From positions 1-31,367 of IMG/VR virus record IMGVR_UViG_3300009425_000002: a stretch of DNA of 31,367 bases, one strand, 5' to 3'. This document shows positions 8,401 through 15,629 of the stretch, in pieces; the first letter of the stretch is position 1; the number at the start of each line of letters is the position of its first letter. The notes under the pieces were generated by a model. That model was not told where the DNA came from and searched no databases. It worked only from the letters and a program-made list of their open reading frames with translations. A program made the position numbers and the translations under genes. The DNA comes from a virus.

Positions 8401-9821
8401 CACCTCCTGCATTAAATTATTATGTTTTGCAACATTGTGATACTGGTTTTTTATATGTTACAACAACAACAACTGATGATATTACTTTAACTCAAAATGC
8501 AACACCTGCTAATGCATCACTTGTAACAGATACTAATGGTGTTTGTTATACTGTTAATTCAACTACAACTGATCCAACTACTTTTGCAACAGACAGACAG
8601 ATTGGAGCTGTTAGTAGTGAAAATCAATTAGGATGTCCTGCTACATCTTGTACTCAAACATTATACTATGCTTTACAGCAATGTTCAACTGGTAATAGTG
8701 GTTTTATTTCAACACAAACAACACTAGAGGTCAGCTATAATACAAATGATATGGTTAAGGAAGTTGCTACTCCTAGTGTATTGTACAAGGTTATAGGAAC
8801 TACATCAAGTGGAACTGGAGTAAATGTTACAGCATCAACAGCCACACAATGTCCTTCATATTACACTTTAACACAATGTTATACAAATCAAACTGGTTAC
8901 AGAACTGGTCAATTTACAACTGACATATCATTAAGTAATGGAGATAGAGTACAAGCACCTAATGGTCAGCCTTACACAGTTACTGGAACTGTTGGAGGAG
9001 GTCTAGCTGATGTTGGAACTGTAACTGATACTGGTCAGACTGGTTGTCCAACTATAGACTCAAGCACACAGTTTTATGCTTTAACTAGATGTGCTGATGC
9101 ATCAACTGGTTATCTATCACTTCAAAGAGCAGCAGATTTAAACCTAAATGTTAATGATACTGTTACAATTCAAGGAGGAGATAGATACCAAGTAGTAGGA
9201 ACAGATGTTTTAGCTAATGGATCTCAGATTGGAGCTATTGCATCAGATGGAGGAAACAATTGTTTAACACCAGTAGTGCCACCAGTACCACCTTCAGTAA
9301 CTACAGTCTATGCAAGGTTCATAACTTGTGATGATCCTACTGGAGCTGTTATAAATGTATCTAGTACACAAGCAATAGGAACTTGGTGGGTTATATCAGA
9401 GGTTGGACAATTTGAATGTTACAGATGGTTAGATAATAATCAAGGAGTAAATCCAATAGAGTTAAATAATTCTAACTTTAACTTCTATGCTGCTGAATCA
9501 ACAGCAGGAGCTAACTGTTTAGATTGCCAATCTAATGTGCCAATTGCTCCACCACCACCACCACCATCAGCACCTAGTTGTTTTACTGTTAATTTATATA
9601 AATCAGCAACAGTTTTAGGTTTATGTACTGAAGTAAACACTAGAACAATGTATTTAAATGCAAGTACATTAGCAGCAGCATCACAAGTATATACAGATGA
9701 TGCTTGTGGTACACTATTAAGTACTGACCAGTACATATCAAATTCAGCAGGAGGAGTTTATTGGTTTTGGAATGCATCAGCTCAAACATTAACTGGATCA
9801 TTTACCTTAAACTGTCCATAA
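5400..9821 (+). CDS. Large tail tip/adhesin protein with Cys-rich repeat region
   Basis: At 1473 residues this is the longest protein in the window. Residues 1 to about 725 look like a tail-hub-type body: N-terminal beta segment (FQLYIADQRVELF), alternating strands, and a central NMNVIDFLTGLFKMFNLTAYE stretch. The part from about 730 to 1390 is a chain of modules beginning [F/Y]Y-x-L-x-x-C, seen at residues 806, 882, 938, 1007, 1089, 1154 and 1225, with more divergent ones at both ends. They are linked in places by Pro runs (PPPP near 1000, PPVPP near 1292, PPPPPP near 1384). A last beta module with TDDACGTLLSTDQY follows. This is extracellular virion architecture and probably contacts the host. 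A prolyl-hydroxylase-like gene starts on its last base. Confidence 0.75.
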   Translation: MSKFQLYIADQRVELFDDENVSLTQTIQNIRDISKVFTDFTKPFTLPASDINNKIFKHYYRFNLVQGYTFDARKKIDAKIELNSIPFRDGKIRLEGVNLVKGKPESYRITFFGNTVNLKDTLKDDKINGLTWLNNFNLDYDASKIQEILNEPTGFSKTIGTDEYSAAVIVPLISNTVRLWYDSSPVTNFPYLNSEEEVNVANGGNLYPTNAGSETANDVHGVYFEDLTYAIKVHLIVKAIEEQYASITFSDDFFDLTNGSEAYKQLYMLCQNKEGRVFEDLGIAERLITGFPTTQANHIVTNDSRIIIFGLNNSQSVLGKWTIQTQQTYPNFTVVLRDGGEVVFRREFLTQSTDIAIFSQQLTNSSEGYTVTIETESAFDILSVTFEGTDTSGNILTSQTTVAIPITLTKEFIISQNLPNMNVIDFLTGLFKMFNLTAYEVDGIIHVQTLESYYLAGTVRDITKFVDPQSIQVDKALPYEEIKFEYKDTGTILANQHDQISSVGWGSLNYVETGGLDSNNETFSIEAPFAHLKYERLVDPNASADPVTDIQWGWMANESSESYFEDAVLFIGKYVSLPITKPIRFLQTKNSTGGIVPINDIWIPSNSVSLDAATNKETINFGLEINEWTTGNNFTDSLFEKYYRFYIAGVFNQSKRLTKITARLPKKFVVNYTLADIVVINNDRYRINSITTNLLSGSSQLELLNETVNDTLTTQPDAGGDEGQGSTAPLTNVLTLFQCASPNSTFEASLTLADLNLSNNTRVVDTSGNTFRVTGNNVPNTHTIKIVSSTGLTGCPSGSTPNTTNYYGLERCSDNETNLRTASVVGSPTYVTSQVVFDGASPAVKYVVSNAVAQATVPAITIASSPSNPKQFTCSTQTTTNYYQLNPCCSGTTFIGFSANASLSGSRLYNNQTYVISPSATSGGIDIDSLPTSSCQIYYYTLNDCTNQSTIVHYGYSNCSNLNNTELTYSSTCYHVATTSNTTATVNLDSLSSCTCGGTPPPPALNYYVLQHCDTGFLYVTTTTTDDITLTQNATPANASLVTDTNGVCYTVNSTTTDPTTFATDRQIGAVSSENQLGCPATSCTQTLYYALQQCSTGNSGFISTQTTLEVSYNTNDMVKEVATPSVLYKVIGTTSSGTGVNVTASTATQCPSYYTLTQCYTNQTGYRTGQFTTDISLSNGDRVQAPNGQPYTVTGTVGGGLADVGTVTDTGQTGCPTIDSSTQFYALTRCADASTGYLSLQRAADLNLNVNDTVTIQGGDRYQVVGTDVLANGSQIGAIASDGGNNCLTPVVPPVPPSVTTVYARFITCDDPTGAVINVSSTQAIGTWWVISEVGQFECYRWLDNNQGVNPIELNNSNFNFYAAESTAGANCLDCQSNVPIAPPPPPPSAPSCFTVNLYKSATVLGLCTEVNTRTMYLNASTLAAASQVYTDDACGTLLSTDQYISNSAGGVYWFWNASAQTLTGSFTLNCP
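7590..9570 (+). repeat. Array of about nine diverged Cys-rich protein modules
   Basis: Within the large tail protein the motif [F/Y]Y-x-L-x-x-C recurs at roughly 57-82-residue steps (Cys at residues 812, 888, 945, 1013, 1095, 1160 and 1231). Each is followed by a Gly/Thr-rich stretch, a strand such as Y-x-V-x-G-T, and a closing C-P or C. The copies are diverged at DNA level, so this is a protein-level, not a fresh DNA, repeat. Paired Cys suggests disulfide-linked small domains. Confidence 0.75.
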
Positions 9822-10435
9822 TGAAAGAGATAAATAACTTTATAGATCCAAATGAGGCAAAGTATCTAATGAGAATGATAGATAAATATGCTGAAAAGTC
9901 TATGGTAGTAGGATTAGGTAAACAAGCCAATGAGTATAGTGTAGCTAGAACTTCTTGCACAGCTAATCTAGTAGCCAATGATCCCACAGTAGAGTCAACA
10001 CATAAGAAAATAGCTAAGTATTTAGGGTTAAATATAAAAAAGGGTGAATCATTACAAGGACAAAGGTATGAAGTAGGTCAATATTTTAGAGATCATCAAG
10101 ATTATTTTAAAGGTGATTCATATGATAGGAATTGTTTATCATCAGGTAACAGAACATACACCTTTATGTTGTATTTAAACCACAATTTTGAAGGTGGATA
10201 TACTAACTTTCCTCATTTAAAAAAAGAAATCAAACCTGAACAAGGCAAAGCTCTAGTTTGGAACAATTTACAACATGGACATCCAAATGAATATATGACT
10301 CATGGAGGTACAAATGTAAATAGGGGAACTAAATATATCATTACTTCATGGTGGAGAGAAAATGAATGGGATGCAAAAGGAGATCAAAAAGAATATGAAG
10401 AATTATTAAAAAGTTCTCAATTAAGTATTATATAG
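9821..10435 (+). CDS. 2-oxoglutarate/Fe(II) oxygenase, prolyl 4-hydroxylase-like
   Basis: A 204-residue enzyme of the P4H-type dioxygenase family, which hydroxylates peptidyl-proline (or another substrate) using O2 and 2-oxoglutarate. Visible motifs: QRYEVGQYFRDHQDYF, with iron ligands H92 and D94; a double-stranded beta-helix core; distal ligand H161 in THGG; and K171 in GTKYIITSWWRE, the usual 2-oxoglutarate-binding Lys. All four key residues are present, so it should be active. An in-frame upstream extension to 9761 exists, but the ATG at 9821 overlaps the previous stop (TAATG) and starts right before the domain, so it is preferred. It lies inside the virion operon, directly after a tail protein with poly-Pro linkers, which makes that protein a possible substrate (inference). 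Confidence 0.9.
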   Translation: MKEINNFIDPNEAKYLMRMIDKYAEKSMVVGLGKQANEYSVARTSCTANLVANDPTVESTHKKIAKYLGLNIKKGESLQGQRYEVGQYFRDHQDYFKGDSYDRNCLSSGNRTYTFMLYLNHNFEGGYTNFPHLKKEIKPEQGKALVWNNLQHGHPNEYMTHGGTNVNRGTKYIITSWWRENEWDAKGDQKEYEELLKSSQLSII

Positions 10436-10440
10436 ATAGC

Positions 10441-10596
10441 ATGTTAAAGAATATTATAGATTTACTACAGATAGTAAATGGTGAAACTGACAATATAAAG
10501 TTTGCACAAGGTTCTAAATTCCTTCCTGATAATTGGAAAGCAGGGTTAAAGATTGCTAAGAGGATGGCTAACTGGGAAATAAATAAAAACAAATGA
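10441..10596 (+). CDS. Small hypothetical protein before the tape measure
   Basis: A 51-residue frame from ATG 10441 to TGA 10594-10596. It is helical, with a C-terminal basic amphipathic part (NWKAGLKIAKRMANWEINKN). Its stop overlaps the next gene's start as ATGA, typical of translational coupling, and it fills the otherwise empty space between two virion genes. No family is recognised. It may be a minor tail or chaperone-type peptide serving the following gene. Confidence 0.6.
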   Translation: MLKNIIDLLQIVNGETDNIKFAQGSKFLPDNWKAGLKIAKRMANWEINKNK

Positions 10597-12248
10597 GTGT
10601 TATAAAGAAAATACAGTTACTTTTTCAAGTAGATAATACAGAAGCTAATGAAGCCATTGAAGAAACTGCACAAGAAGTTAAGCAGGTAGAAACAAATATG
10701 GAAGATGTTGCTGAAACTGGTGATATTTTTACTGGTGGGATGATTTCACAATTTAAAGGGGTTGTTAAAAGTGTAAAAACAGCAGTAGCCAGTTTAAGAA
10801 CTTTAAAAGGAGCATTAATAGCTAGTGGTATTGGACTTTTTGCAATTGGAATAGGATCTGTAACTGCAGCATTTACAAATTCAGAAGAAGGTCAGGACAG
10901 GTTCAATAAGTTGTTGATAGGCTTTAATGTTATTGTTGGAAATTCAATTGATATACTAGAAAACTTAGGTAAATCTATTTTAAGTGCAGGTAAAATAATA
11001 AGCAAAATTTTTGGAGGACAAATTGGTGGAGCTATAATTGAGTTTGAAAACCTTAAAGAGAGCATTGGTGATACTGTTGAAGGTATTGTGGATTTTGGTA
11101 AAGAAACTGCAAAAGAAATTAAACAATCACAGATATTAGCAGATGTGAGAGCAGCAGCAAATAAGCAAGAAAGAAAGTTAATTGTTGATAGAGCTGAAGC
11201 AGATAGAGAAAGAGCAGACTTATTAGAGAAAGCAATAGATAGAACTAAGTTCTCAACAGAAGAAAGAATAGGTTTTTTAAGAGATGCTAGTGCATTAGAA
11301 GAAACAATTACAAATCAAGAAATAGATTTAGCACAAACTAGATTAGACAATCTTAAACTACAAAACAGTTTTGGTCAAAGTAAAAAAGAAGATCTAGATG
11401 CTGAAGCACAATTAACAGCAGAGTTAATCACACTTGAAACTGCAAGATTAACAAAACAAAAAGAAGTTACAAGTCAGATATTAGCTTTAAAAGCAGAAGA
11501 ACTTGCAGCAAATACTGCTGCAACATTAGCTGCAGAAACAGAAATAAAAGCACAAGAAGAAGCATTAAAATCATTTGAACAAAGAGAGTTAGAAGCTCTA
11601 GCAATAACAGAAGAACTAAAAACAGAATTAGCAGTTAGAAAGTCAGATGAAAGATATGATAAACTAATAGCTTTAGCTAAACAATATGGCAATGATACTG
11701 CATCATTAGAATTAGCACAAATAGTATCAAGGCAAGACATATTATTGGCAGCAGGAACTGATGAAATAAATTTTCAAGAAAAGAAAGAACAAAAAATGTA
11801 TGATATAGCTCTACAATTTTCAGCTATAGGATTAGCATTAGCAGTAGAGGGATCACATGCAGGAAAAGCTCTAGCTATAGCAAATGCAATAATATCAACA
11901 TATTCAGGTGCTGCACAAGTATTAGATGATAAGACATTGCCATTACTTGCAAAAATAGCAGGAGTTGCTGCAGTCTTAGCTACTGGTTTTACTCAAATAA
12001 GAGCTATAAATCAAACACAAATACCAGTACTTAGTGTAGGTGGAATTGCACAAGGAGGTGGAGGACAGGGAGCAGTACCTCAATTACAAGCTCCTGATTT
12101 TAATGTAGTAGGAGCATCACCAATTAATCAATTAGCATCAGCTATAGGTCAGCAACAGAGTCAGCCAGTACAAGCATTTGTTGTAGCAGAGGAAGTAACA
12201 ACAGCACAAGAGTTGGCTAGAAATAGAGTAATGGTTGCAGGAATTTAA
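10593..12248 (+). CDS. Tape measure protein candidate (short)
   Basis: A 551-residue, mostly alpha-helical protein. It has an N-terminal helix, a hydrophobic Gly/Ala/Ile segment near residues 75-100 (IASGIGLFAIGIGSVTAAF), and a long Ala/Glu/Lys/Gln coiled-coil-like region at about 180-400. A second hydrophobic part at about 425-475 is followed by a Gly-rich, Gln-rich tail. Helix-rich body plus two hydrophobic patches is the usual tape-measure plan. At the customary 0.15 nm per residue it would span only about 80 nm, so a short tail is expected. It lies after the tail-tip gene and before the protease, an unusual order. An ejected inner-virion protein is the alternative. Confidence 0.65.
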   Translation: MSVIKKIQLLFQVDNTEANEAIEETAQEVKQVETNMEDVAETGDIFTGGMISQFKGVVKSVKTAVASLRTLKGALIASGIGLFAIGIGSVTAAFTNSEEGQDRFNKLLIGFNVIVGNSIDILENLGKSILSAGKIISKIFGGQIGGAIIEFENLKESIGDTVEGIVDFGKETAKEIKQSQILADVRAAANKQERKLIVDRAEADRERADLLEKAIDRTKFSTEERIGFLRDASALEETITNQEIDLAQTRLDNLKLQNSFGQSKKEDLDAEAQLTAELITLETARLTKQKEVTSQILALKAEELAANTAATLAAETEIKAQEEALKSFEQRELEALAITEELKTELAVRKSDERYDKLIALAKQYGNDTASLELAQIVSRQDILLAAGTDEINFQEKKEQKMYDIALQFSAIGLALAVEGSHAGKALAIANAIISTYSGAAQVLDDKTLPLLAKIAGVAAVLATGFTQIRAINQTQIPVLSVGGIAQGGGGQGAVPQLQAPDFNVVGASPINQLASAIGQQQSQPVQAFVVAEEVTTAQELARNRVMVAGI

Positions 12249-12278
12249 TAAATAAACCAAATTAAAGATTATAATAAT

Positions 12279-13058
12279 ATGAAGATTATAGAATTAATAT
12301 TAGATGAGGACACAGAATTTAATGGAGTAGATGCTATTTCCATTGTAGAAAGTCCTGCAATTCAAAGCAACTTTGTAGCATTAAAAGATGAGCAAATAAG
12401 ATTAGCAGAAGTATCAAAAGATAAAAGAATACTGTTAGGTGCTGTATTAATTCCTAACAAACCTATTTTGAGAAAAGGAGATGATGAAGATTACTATATA
12501 TACTTTTCAAATGATACTGTAGAGAAAGCTAGTCAGATGTACCTTAAACAAGGCAATCAACATAACACATCTTTAGAACATCAGTATAGCTTAAAAGGCT
12601 TAACACTAGTTGAGAGTTGGATAGTTCAAGATGAGGTATATGATAAGAGTAGATTGTATGAAAATACTAAAGATGTTCCAGTTGGGACATGGATGGGATC
12701 AATTAGAGTTGATTCAGATGAAGTATGGAAGAATTATGTTAAAGAAGGTATTGTTAAAGGGTTCTCAATAGAAGGCTATTTTGCTGATAAAGCTGAAAGT
12801 CCTAAAGAAGGAGTTTCTGAAAAATTAGCAGAACAACAATTAGATGAAATTAAGGATGTATTTATAAAATTAGAAACTAAAATAATAGATGATAACTATG
12901 CAATAATTGATGATAGATTAGCATATTCTTCTTTTGAAAAAGCTGAAGAAATAGCAATGAATATTGGATGTGAAGGTTATCATATGCATGAGATTGAAGG
13001 AAAGGATTGGTTTATGCCTTGTGAGCAACATGAATTAAAAGCTAATGCTAAAAAATAA
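12279..13058 (+). CDS. Prohead maturation protease (XkdF-like) with Cys/His C-terminal motif
   Basis: A 259-residue protein. Residues about 45-168 match the XkdF/prohead-protease type: LLGAVLIPNKPILR, then SLEHQ with probable catalytic H101, then ESWIVQDE and WMGSIRV, then KGFSIEG with probable nucleophile S163. Such proteases trim scaffold and capsid proteins during head assembly. The last 45 residues form a separate motif, C231-x-GYH235-x-H237-E ... W-F-MPC248-x-x-H251-E, which could bind a metal. It is followed by two tiny genes, the scaffold and the major capsid gene, the expected order. The ATG at 12279 opens directly onto conserved sequence (ILDEDTEFNGVDAISIVESP). Confidence 0.83.
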   Translation: MKIIELILDEDTEFNGVDAISIVESPAIQSNFVALKDEQIRLAEVSKDKRILLGAVLIPNKPILRKGDDEDYYIYFSNDTVEKASQMYLKQGNQHNTSLEHQYSLKGLTLVESWIVQDEVYDKSRLYENTKDVPVGTWMGSIRVDSDEVWKNYVKEGIVKGFSIEGYFADKAESPKEGVSEKLAEQQLDEIKDVFIKLETKIIDDNYAIIDDRLAYSSFEKAEEIAMNIGCEGYHMHEIEGKDWFMPCEQHELKANAKK

Positions 13059-13185
13059 GTTTATTAGTTCTACAACTTTAATTAAAAAGAAAGTTAAAAG
13101 AAAAGGAGTTCATGCTAAGTCTAAAACATCAAAAAATAAAGGATCAGACAATTATTTAAAATCTTATAATAAACAAGGGAAATGA
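13045..13185 (+). CDS. Small basic protein conserved in flavobacterial phage head operons
   Basis: A 46-residue, strongly basic protein starting inside the protease gene (ATG 13045, 14-base overlap) and ending TGA at 13183-13185. The C-terminal half, with KGVHAKSKTSKNKGS and YNKQGK, resembles a short peptide I know from the same position (between protease and scaffold) in flavobacterial phages. The overlap at both ends (ATGA with the next gene) supports it. Function unknown; the charge suggests nucleic acid or acidic-protein contact in the head. Confidence 0.7.
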   Translation: MLKNKFISSTTLIKKKVKRKGVHAKSKTSKNKGSDNYLKSYNKQGK

Positions 13186-13331
13186 ATAAAGATAAAAGGA
13201 GAGATAAAGCACCATCATACACAAGTCCTATTAGATCTACAAGAGGATGTCTCTGTGATGATAACAATTACAGGATAGAATGTTGTGATGGAACAATATG
13301 GGGACAAGGAGTTGGAAGCACACAAACTTAA
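13182..13331 (+). CDS. Small Cys-rich protein of the head operon
   Basis: A 49-residue protein. The ATG at 13182 overlaps the previous stop as ATGA, and it ends TAA at 13329-13331. After a basic N-terminus it carries GCLCDDNNY, ECCDGTIW and GQGVG. The C-x-C / C-C pattern could bind a metal, and similar short peptides occur next to capsid genes in flavobacterial phages (memory of the family, not searched). Function unknown; perhaps a minor head component. Confidence 0.68.
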   Translation: MNKDKRRDKAPSYTSPIRSTRGCLCDDNNYRIECCDGTIWGQGVGSTQT

Positions 13332-13372
13332 ATCAAAAATATAAATTTTTTAATCAATATAATTATATAGTC

Positions 13373-13972
13373 ATGAAAGCAACTGATACAATTAGTAAAA
13401 TCAAAAACATTCTAGGTATGGAATTATCAAAAGAAGTAAAAGAAGTAGAAGTGAAAGCTGAAAAAGTTACACTTGACACATTAAATTTGGAAAATGGAAC
13501 AGTCATTGAATCTGAAGCATTTGAAAGTGGCAGAGAAGTCTTTATTGTTACTTCAGATGACAGAGTTCCAATGCCAATAGGTGAATATACTTTGGAAGAT
13601 GGAAGATCAGTTGTAGTTAAAGAAGAAGGTCTAATAGATAGCATTATTTCAACTACAGAAGTAGAGGAAGAAGTGATTGAAACATCTAAAGAAGATGTTA
13701 AGGCTGAAGATTTAGCTACAAATTATCCATCAAAAGAGGAATTTAATGAACTAAAATCAATGGTAGAGGAAATGAGAACCAATCTATCAGAAGTTTTAGG
13801 AACACATAAAGAGGAAATCAAAAAGTTAGAAACTGAATTATCAGCAACACCTGCTGCTCAGCCAATAACACACAGTCCTGAGTCAAAATCTAAAGAGATG
13901 GAGTTTCAATTTTCATCAAACAGAATGGAAACCAGTCTTGATAGAATTATCAAAAAAATAAGTCAAAAATAA
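13373..13972 (+). CDS. Capsid scaffolding / assembly protein
   Basis: A 199-residue acidic protein placed directly between the protease genes and the major capsid gene. The central part, NLENGTVIESEAFESGREVF followed by GEYTLEDGRSVVV, is a beta module typical of this scaffold type. The C-terminal half is a Glu/Lys coiled coil ending in a basic helix (SLDRIIKKISQK), as scaffolds use to bind the capsid protein. An upstream in-frame extension to 13298 overlaps the Cys-rich gene and has no conserved look; ATG 13373 is chosen. It is probably degraded by the adjacent protease during maturation. Confidence 0.75.
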   Translation: MKATDTISKIKNILGMELSKEVKEVEVKAEKVTLDTLNLENGTVIESEAFESGREVFIVTSDDRVPMPIGEYTLEDGRSVVVKEEGLIDSIISTTEVEEEVIETSKEDVKAEDLATNYPSKEEFNELKSMVEEMRTNLSEVLGTHKEEIKKLETELSATPAAQPITHSPESKSKEMEFQFSSNRMETSLDRIIKKISQK

Positions 13973-13991
13973 ATTTTAAAATTCAAAAAAA

Positions 13992-14915
13992 ATGAGTAAA
14001 CCAACAATAACAACTAGCTATGCTGGTGCTAGTGCTAAACTTTATATAGCCAGCTCTTTACTTTCAGGAACAACACTAGAGAATGGTGGAGTAACTGTTA
14101 TGCCAAATGTAAAACACAAGAGTGTTATACAAAAGGTAGCTGCATCAGGATTAATTAAAAACAGTACTTGTGATTATGATGATCAAGGAACTGTGGCAAT
14201 CACAGAAAGAGTATTACAAACTGAGGAATTTCAAGTAAATACTACTTTTTGTACTAAGCAATTTGTAGATTCATGGGAATCAGCAGAATTAGGAGTAAGT
14301 GCATTTACTAACATGCCTTCATCTTTTTCAGACTTTATAATTGCTAACTTTGCAGATCAAATTGCTGCAAGTGTTGAAACAAATATATGGACTGGAGTAA
14401 CAGGAAATGCAGGAGAGATAGATGGATATGAAACATTATGGGCTGCAGATGCAGATATTATTGATGTGCCTAATCCAGTAGCAATTACAGCAGCAAATGT
14501 TGTTGCAAAAATGGGAGCTACTTTAGATTTATGTCCAAATACAATCTATGCTAAGGATGATCTTAAATTATATGTTTCTAAAGATGTAATGAAAAACTAC
14601 ATTAGAGCATTAGGTGGTCTAGCTTTAGGTTTTGGAGGTGGATATGAAAACAGAGGTCAAATGTGGTATAATAACCAAGCATTAACTTTTGATGGTATTC
14701 CTATCTTTATGGCATCAGGTATGTCAACAAACACAATGGCAATAGCACAGACTTCAAACTTATACTTTGGAACTTCTGTATTATCAGATATGAATGAAAT
14801 TAGAGTAATTGACACTTCTGAAACATTAGGTGATAGAAATGCTAGATTTGTTGCAAGGTTTGCATATGGAATCCAGTATGGATTAGGTAATGAGATAGTT
14901 CTTTACCAAGCATAA
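13992..14915 (+). CDS. Major capsid protein
   Basis: A 307-residue protein following protease and scaffold, the classical position of the major head protein. It shows an HK97-fold-like composition: an N-terminal arm, then long helix/strand alternation with a 'TKQFVDSWESAELG' helix. A FADQIAASVETNIWTG helix and Gly-rich A-domain loop (GGLALGFGGGYENRG) follow. The ending (ARFVARFAYGIQYGLGNEIVLY) is a strand typical of capsid C-termini. The gene is followed by a hairpin and the tail tube gene. I recognise the style from flavobacterial phages; the fold itself is inferred. Confidence 0.85.
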   Translation: MSKPTITTSYAGASAKLYIASSLLSGTTLENGGVTVMPNVKHKSVIQKVAASGLIKNSTCDYDDQGTVAITERVLQTEEFQVNTTFCTKQFVDSWESAELGVSAFTNMPSSFSDFIIANFADQIAASVETNIWTGVTGNAGEIDGYETLWAADADIIDVPNPVAITAANVVAKMGATLDLCPNTIYAKDDLKLYVSKDVMKNYIRALGGLALGFGGGYENRGQMWYNNQALTFDGIPIFMASGMSTNTMAIAQTSNLYFGTSVLSDMNEIRVIDTSETLGDRNARFVARFAYGIQYGLGNEIVLYQA

Positions 14916-14941
14916 TTAATAGAGTTAATAATCCAAGTAAA

Positions 14942-14963
14942 TAGGAGGTGTAATAGCCTCCTA
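14942..14963 (+). terminator. Hairpin after the capsid gene (possible attenuator)
   Basis: TAGGAGG (14942-14948) pairs with CCTCCTA (14957-14963) around an 8-base loop, 27 bases after the capsid stop. No T-run follows, so it may act as a weak terminator or RNA stabiliser and not a full stop, letting the capsid be made in excess over downstream genes. The same AGGAGG/CCTCCT stem is used in the terminator at 1834-1857. Confidence 0.5.
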
Positions 14964-14989
14964 ATACTTACAAAATAAAATAAAATAAT

Positions 14990-15523
14990 ATGAGTTGTAA
15001 TATAACTTCAGGTAGAATAGTACCATGTAGAAATAAAGCAGGAGGTCTAAAAACAGTTTACTTTGCAGACTTTGGAACATTAGGAACAATTACTGAATCA
15101 GCAGGATTAATAACTGCATTTAGTGGTACACCTAGTTTCTTTGAGTATGATTTAAGAGGAACATCAAACTTAGATACTACTGTAACAAGTTCTACTGAAA
15201 ATGGTACTACTTTTTATACAGAAACCTTAACTTTACAATTACAGTATTATGATAGAGCAACAAGTGAAGAAATTAAGTTGTTAGCAGTTGGCAGACCACA
15301 TATAGTAGTTGTTGATAATGATGATAATTACTTATTAGTTGGACAGGTGAATGGAGCTACTTTGAATACTGGAAATTTTACAGTTGGAGCAGCAATGGGA
15401 GACTTTAATGGATTCAATCTGACATTTGAAGGTCTTGAAAAAGCACCTCCATCATTTGTTACACCAACTGTAGTAACTGCATTAGCAAGTACTACACAAA
15501 TCAGTACTTTTCCTACATCATAA
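14990..15523 (+). CDS. Major tail tube protein candidate
   Basis: A 177-residue beta-rich protein. It starts CNITSGRIVPCRNKAGGLK and continues with strand pairs including VYFADFGTLGTI. A C-terminal beta module (HIVVVDNDDNYLLVGQVNG) follows, with GDFNGFNLTFEG near the end. The N-terminal Cys/Gly pattern and the double beta core are like tail tube proteins I know from flavobacterial phages. It lies directly after the capsid gene and is followed by a strong terminator, as expected for a highly expressed structural gene. It could instead be a head decoration protein; the tube assignment is moderate. Confidence 0.68.
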   Translation: MSCNITSGRIVPCRNKAGGLKTVYFADFGTLGTITESAGLITAFSGTPSFFEYDLRGTSNLDTTVTSSTENGTTFYTETLTLQLQYYDRATSEEIKLLAVGRPHIVVVDNDDNYLLVGQVNGATLNTGNFTVGAAMGDFNGFNLTFEGLEKAPPSFVTPTVVTALASTTQISTFPTS

Positions 15524-15547
15524 TAGTTAAGTGTTTTTTTCTAATTA

Positions 15548-15577
15548 AGGGAGATCTTTTAGGTCTCCTTTTTTTTT
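15548..15577 (+). terminator. Strong Rho-independent terminator after the tail tube gene
   Basis: AGGGAGATC (15548-15556) and GGTCTCCTT (15562-15570) form a 9-bp stem, including two G-U pairs, with the loop TTTTA. The stem runs into nine T (15569-15577). This ends the protease-capsid-tube transcript, so the next gene at 15630 needs its own promoter in 15578-15629. I see no clean TTTG/TAnnTTTG pair there. Confidence 0.88.
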
Positions 15578-15629
15578 ATAAAAAAATCTTACACTTTATA
15601 AAAAATTAAATAAATATCATTATATAGGT

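Noticed and set aside
9761-9820. Upstream extension of the oxygenase gene to 9761
   Set aside because: It would overlap the end of the large tail protein by 61 bases with sequence unlike the family; ATG 9821 overlaps the stop neatly and starts just before the domain.
13298-13372. Earlier start of the scaffold gene at 13298
   Set aside because: It lies in another frame of the Cys-rich small gene and has no family likeness; ATG 13373 fits.
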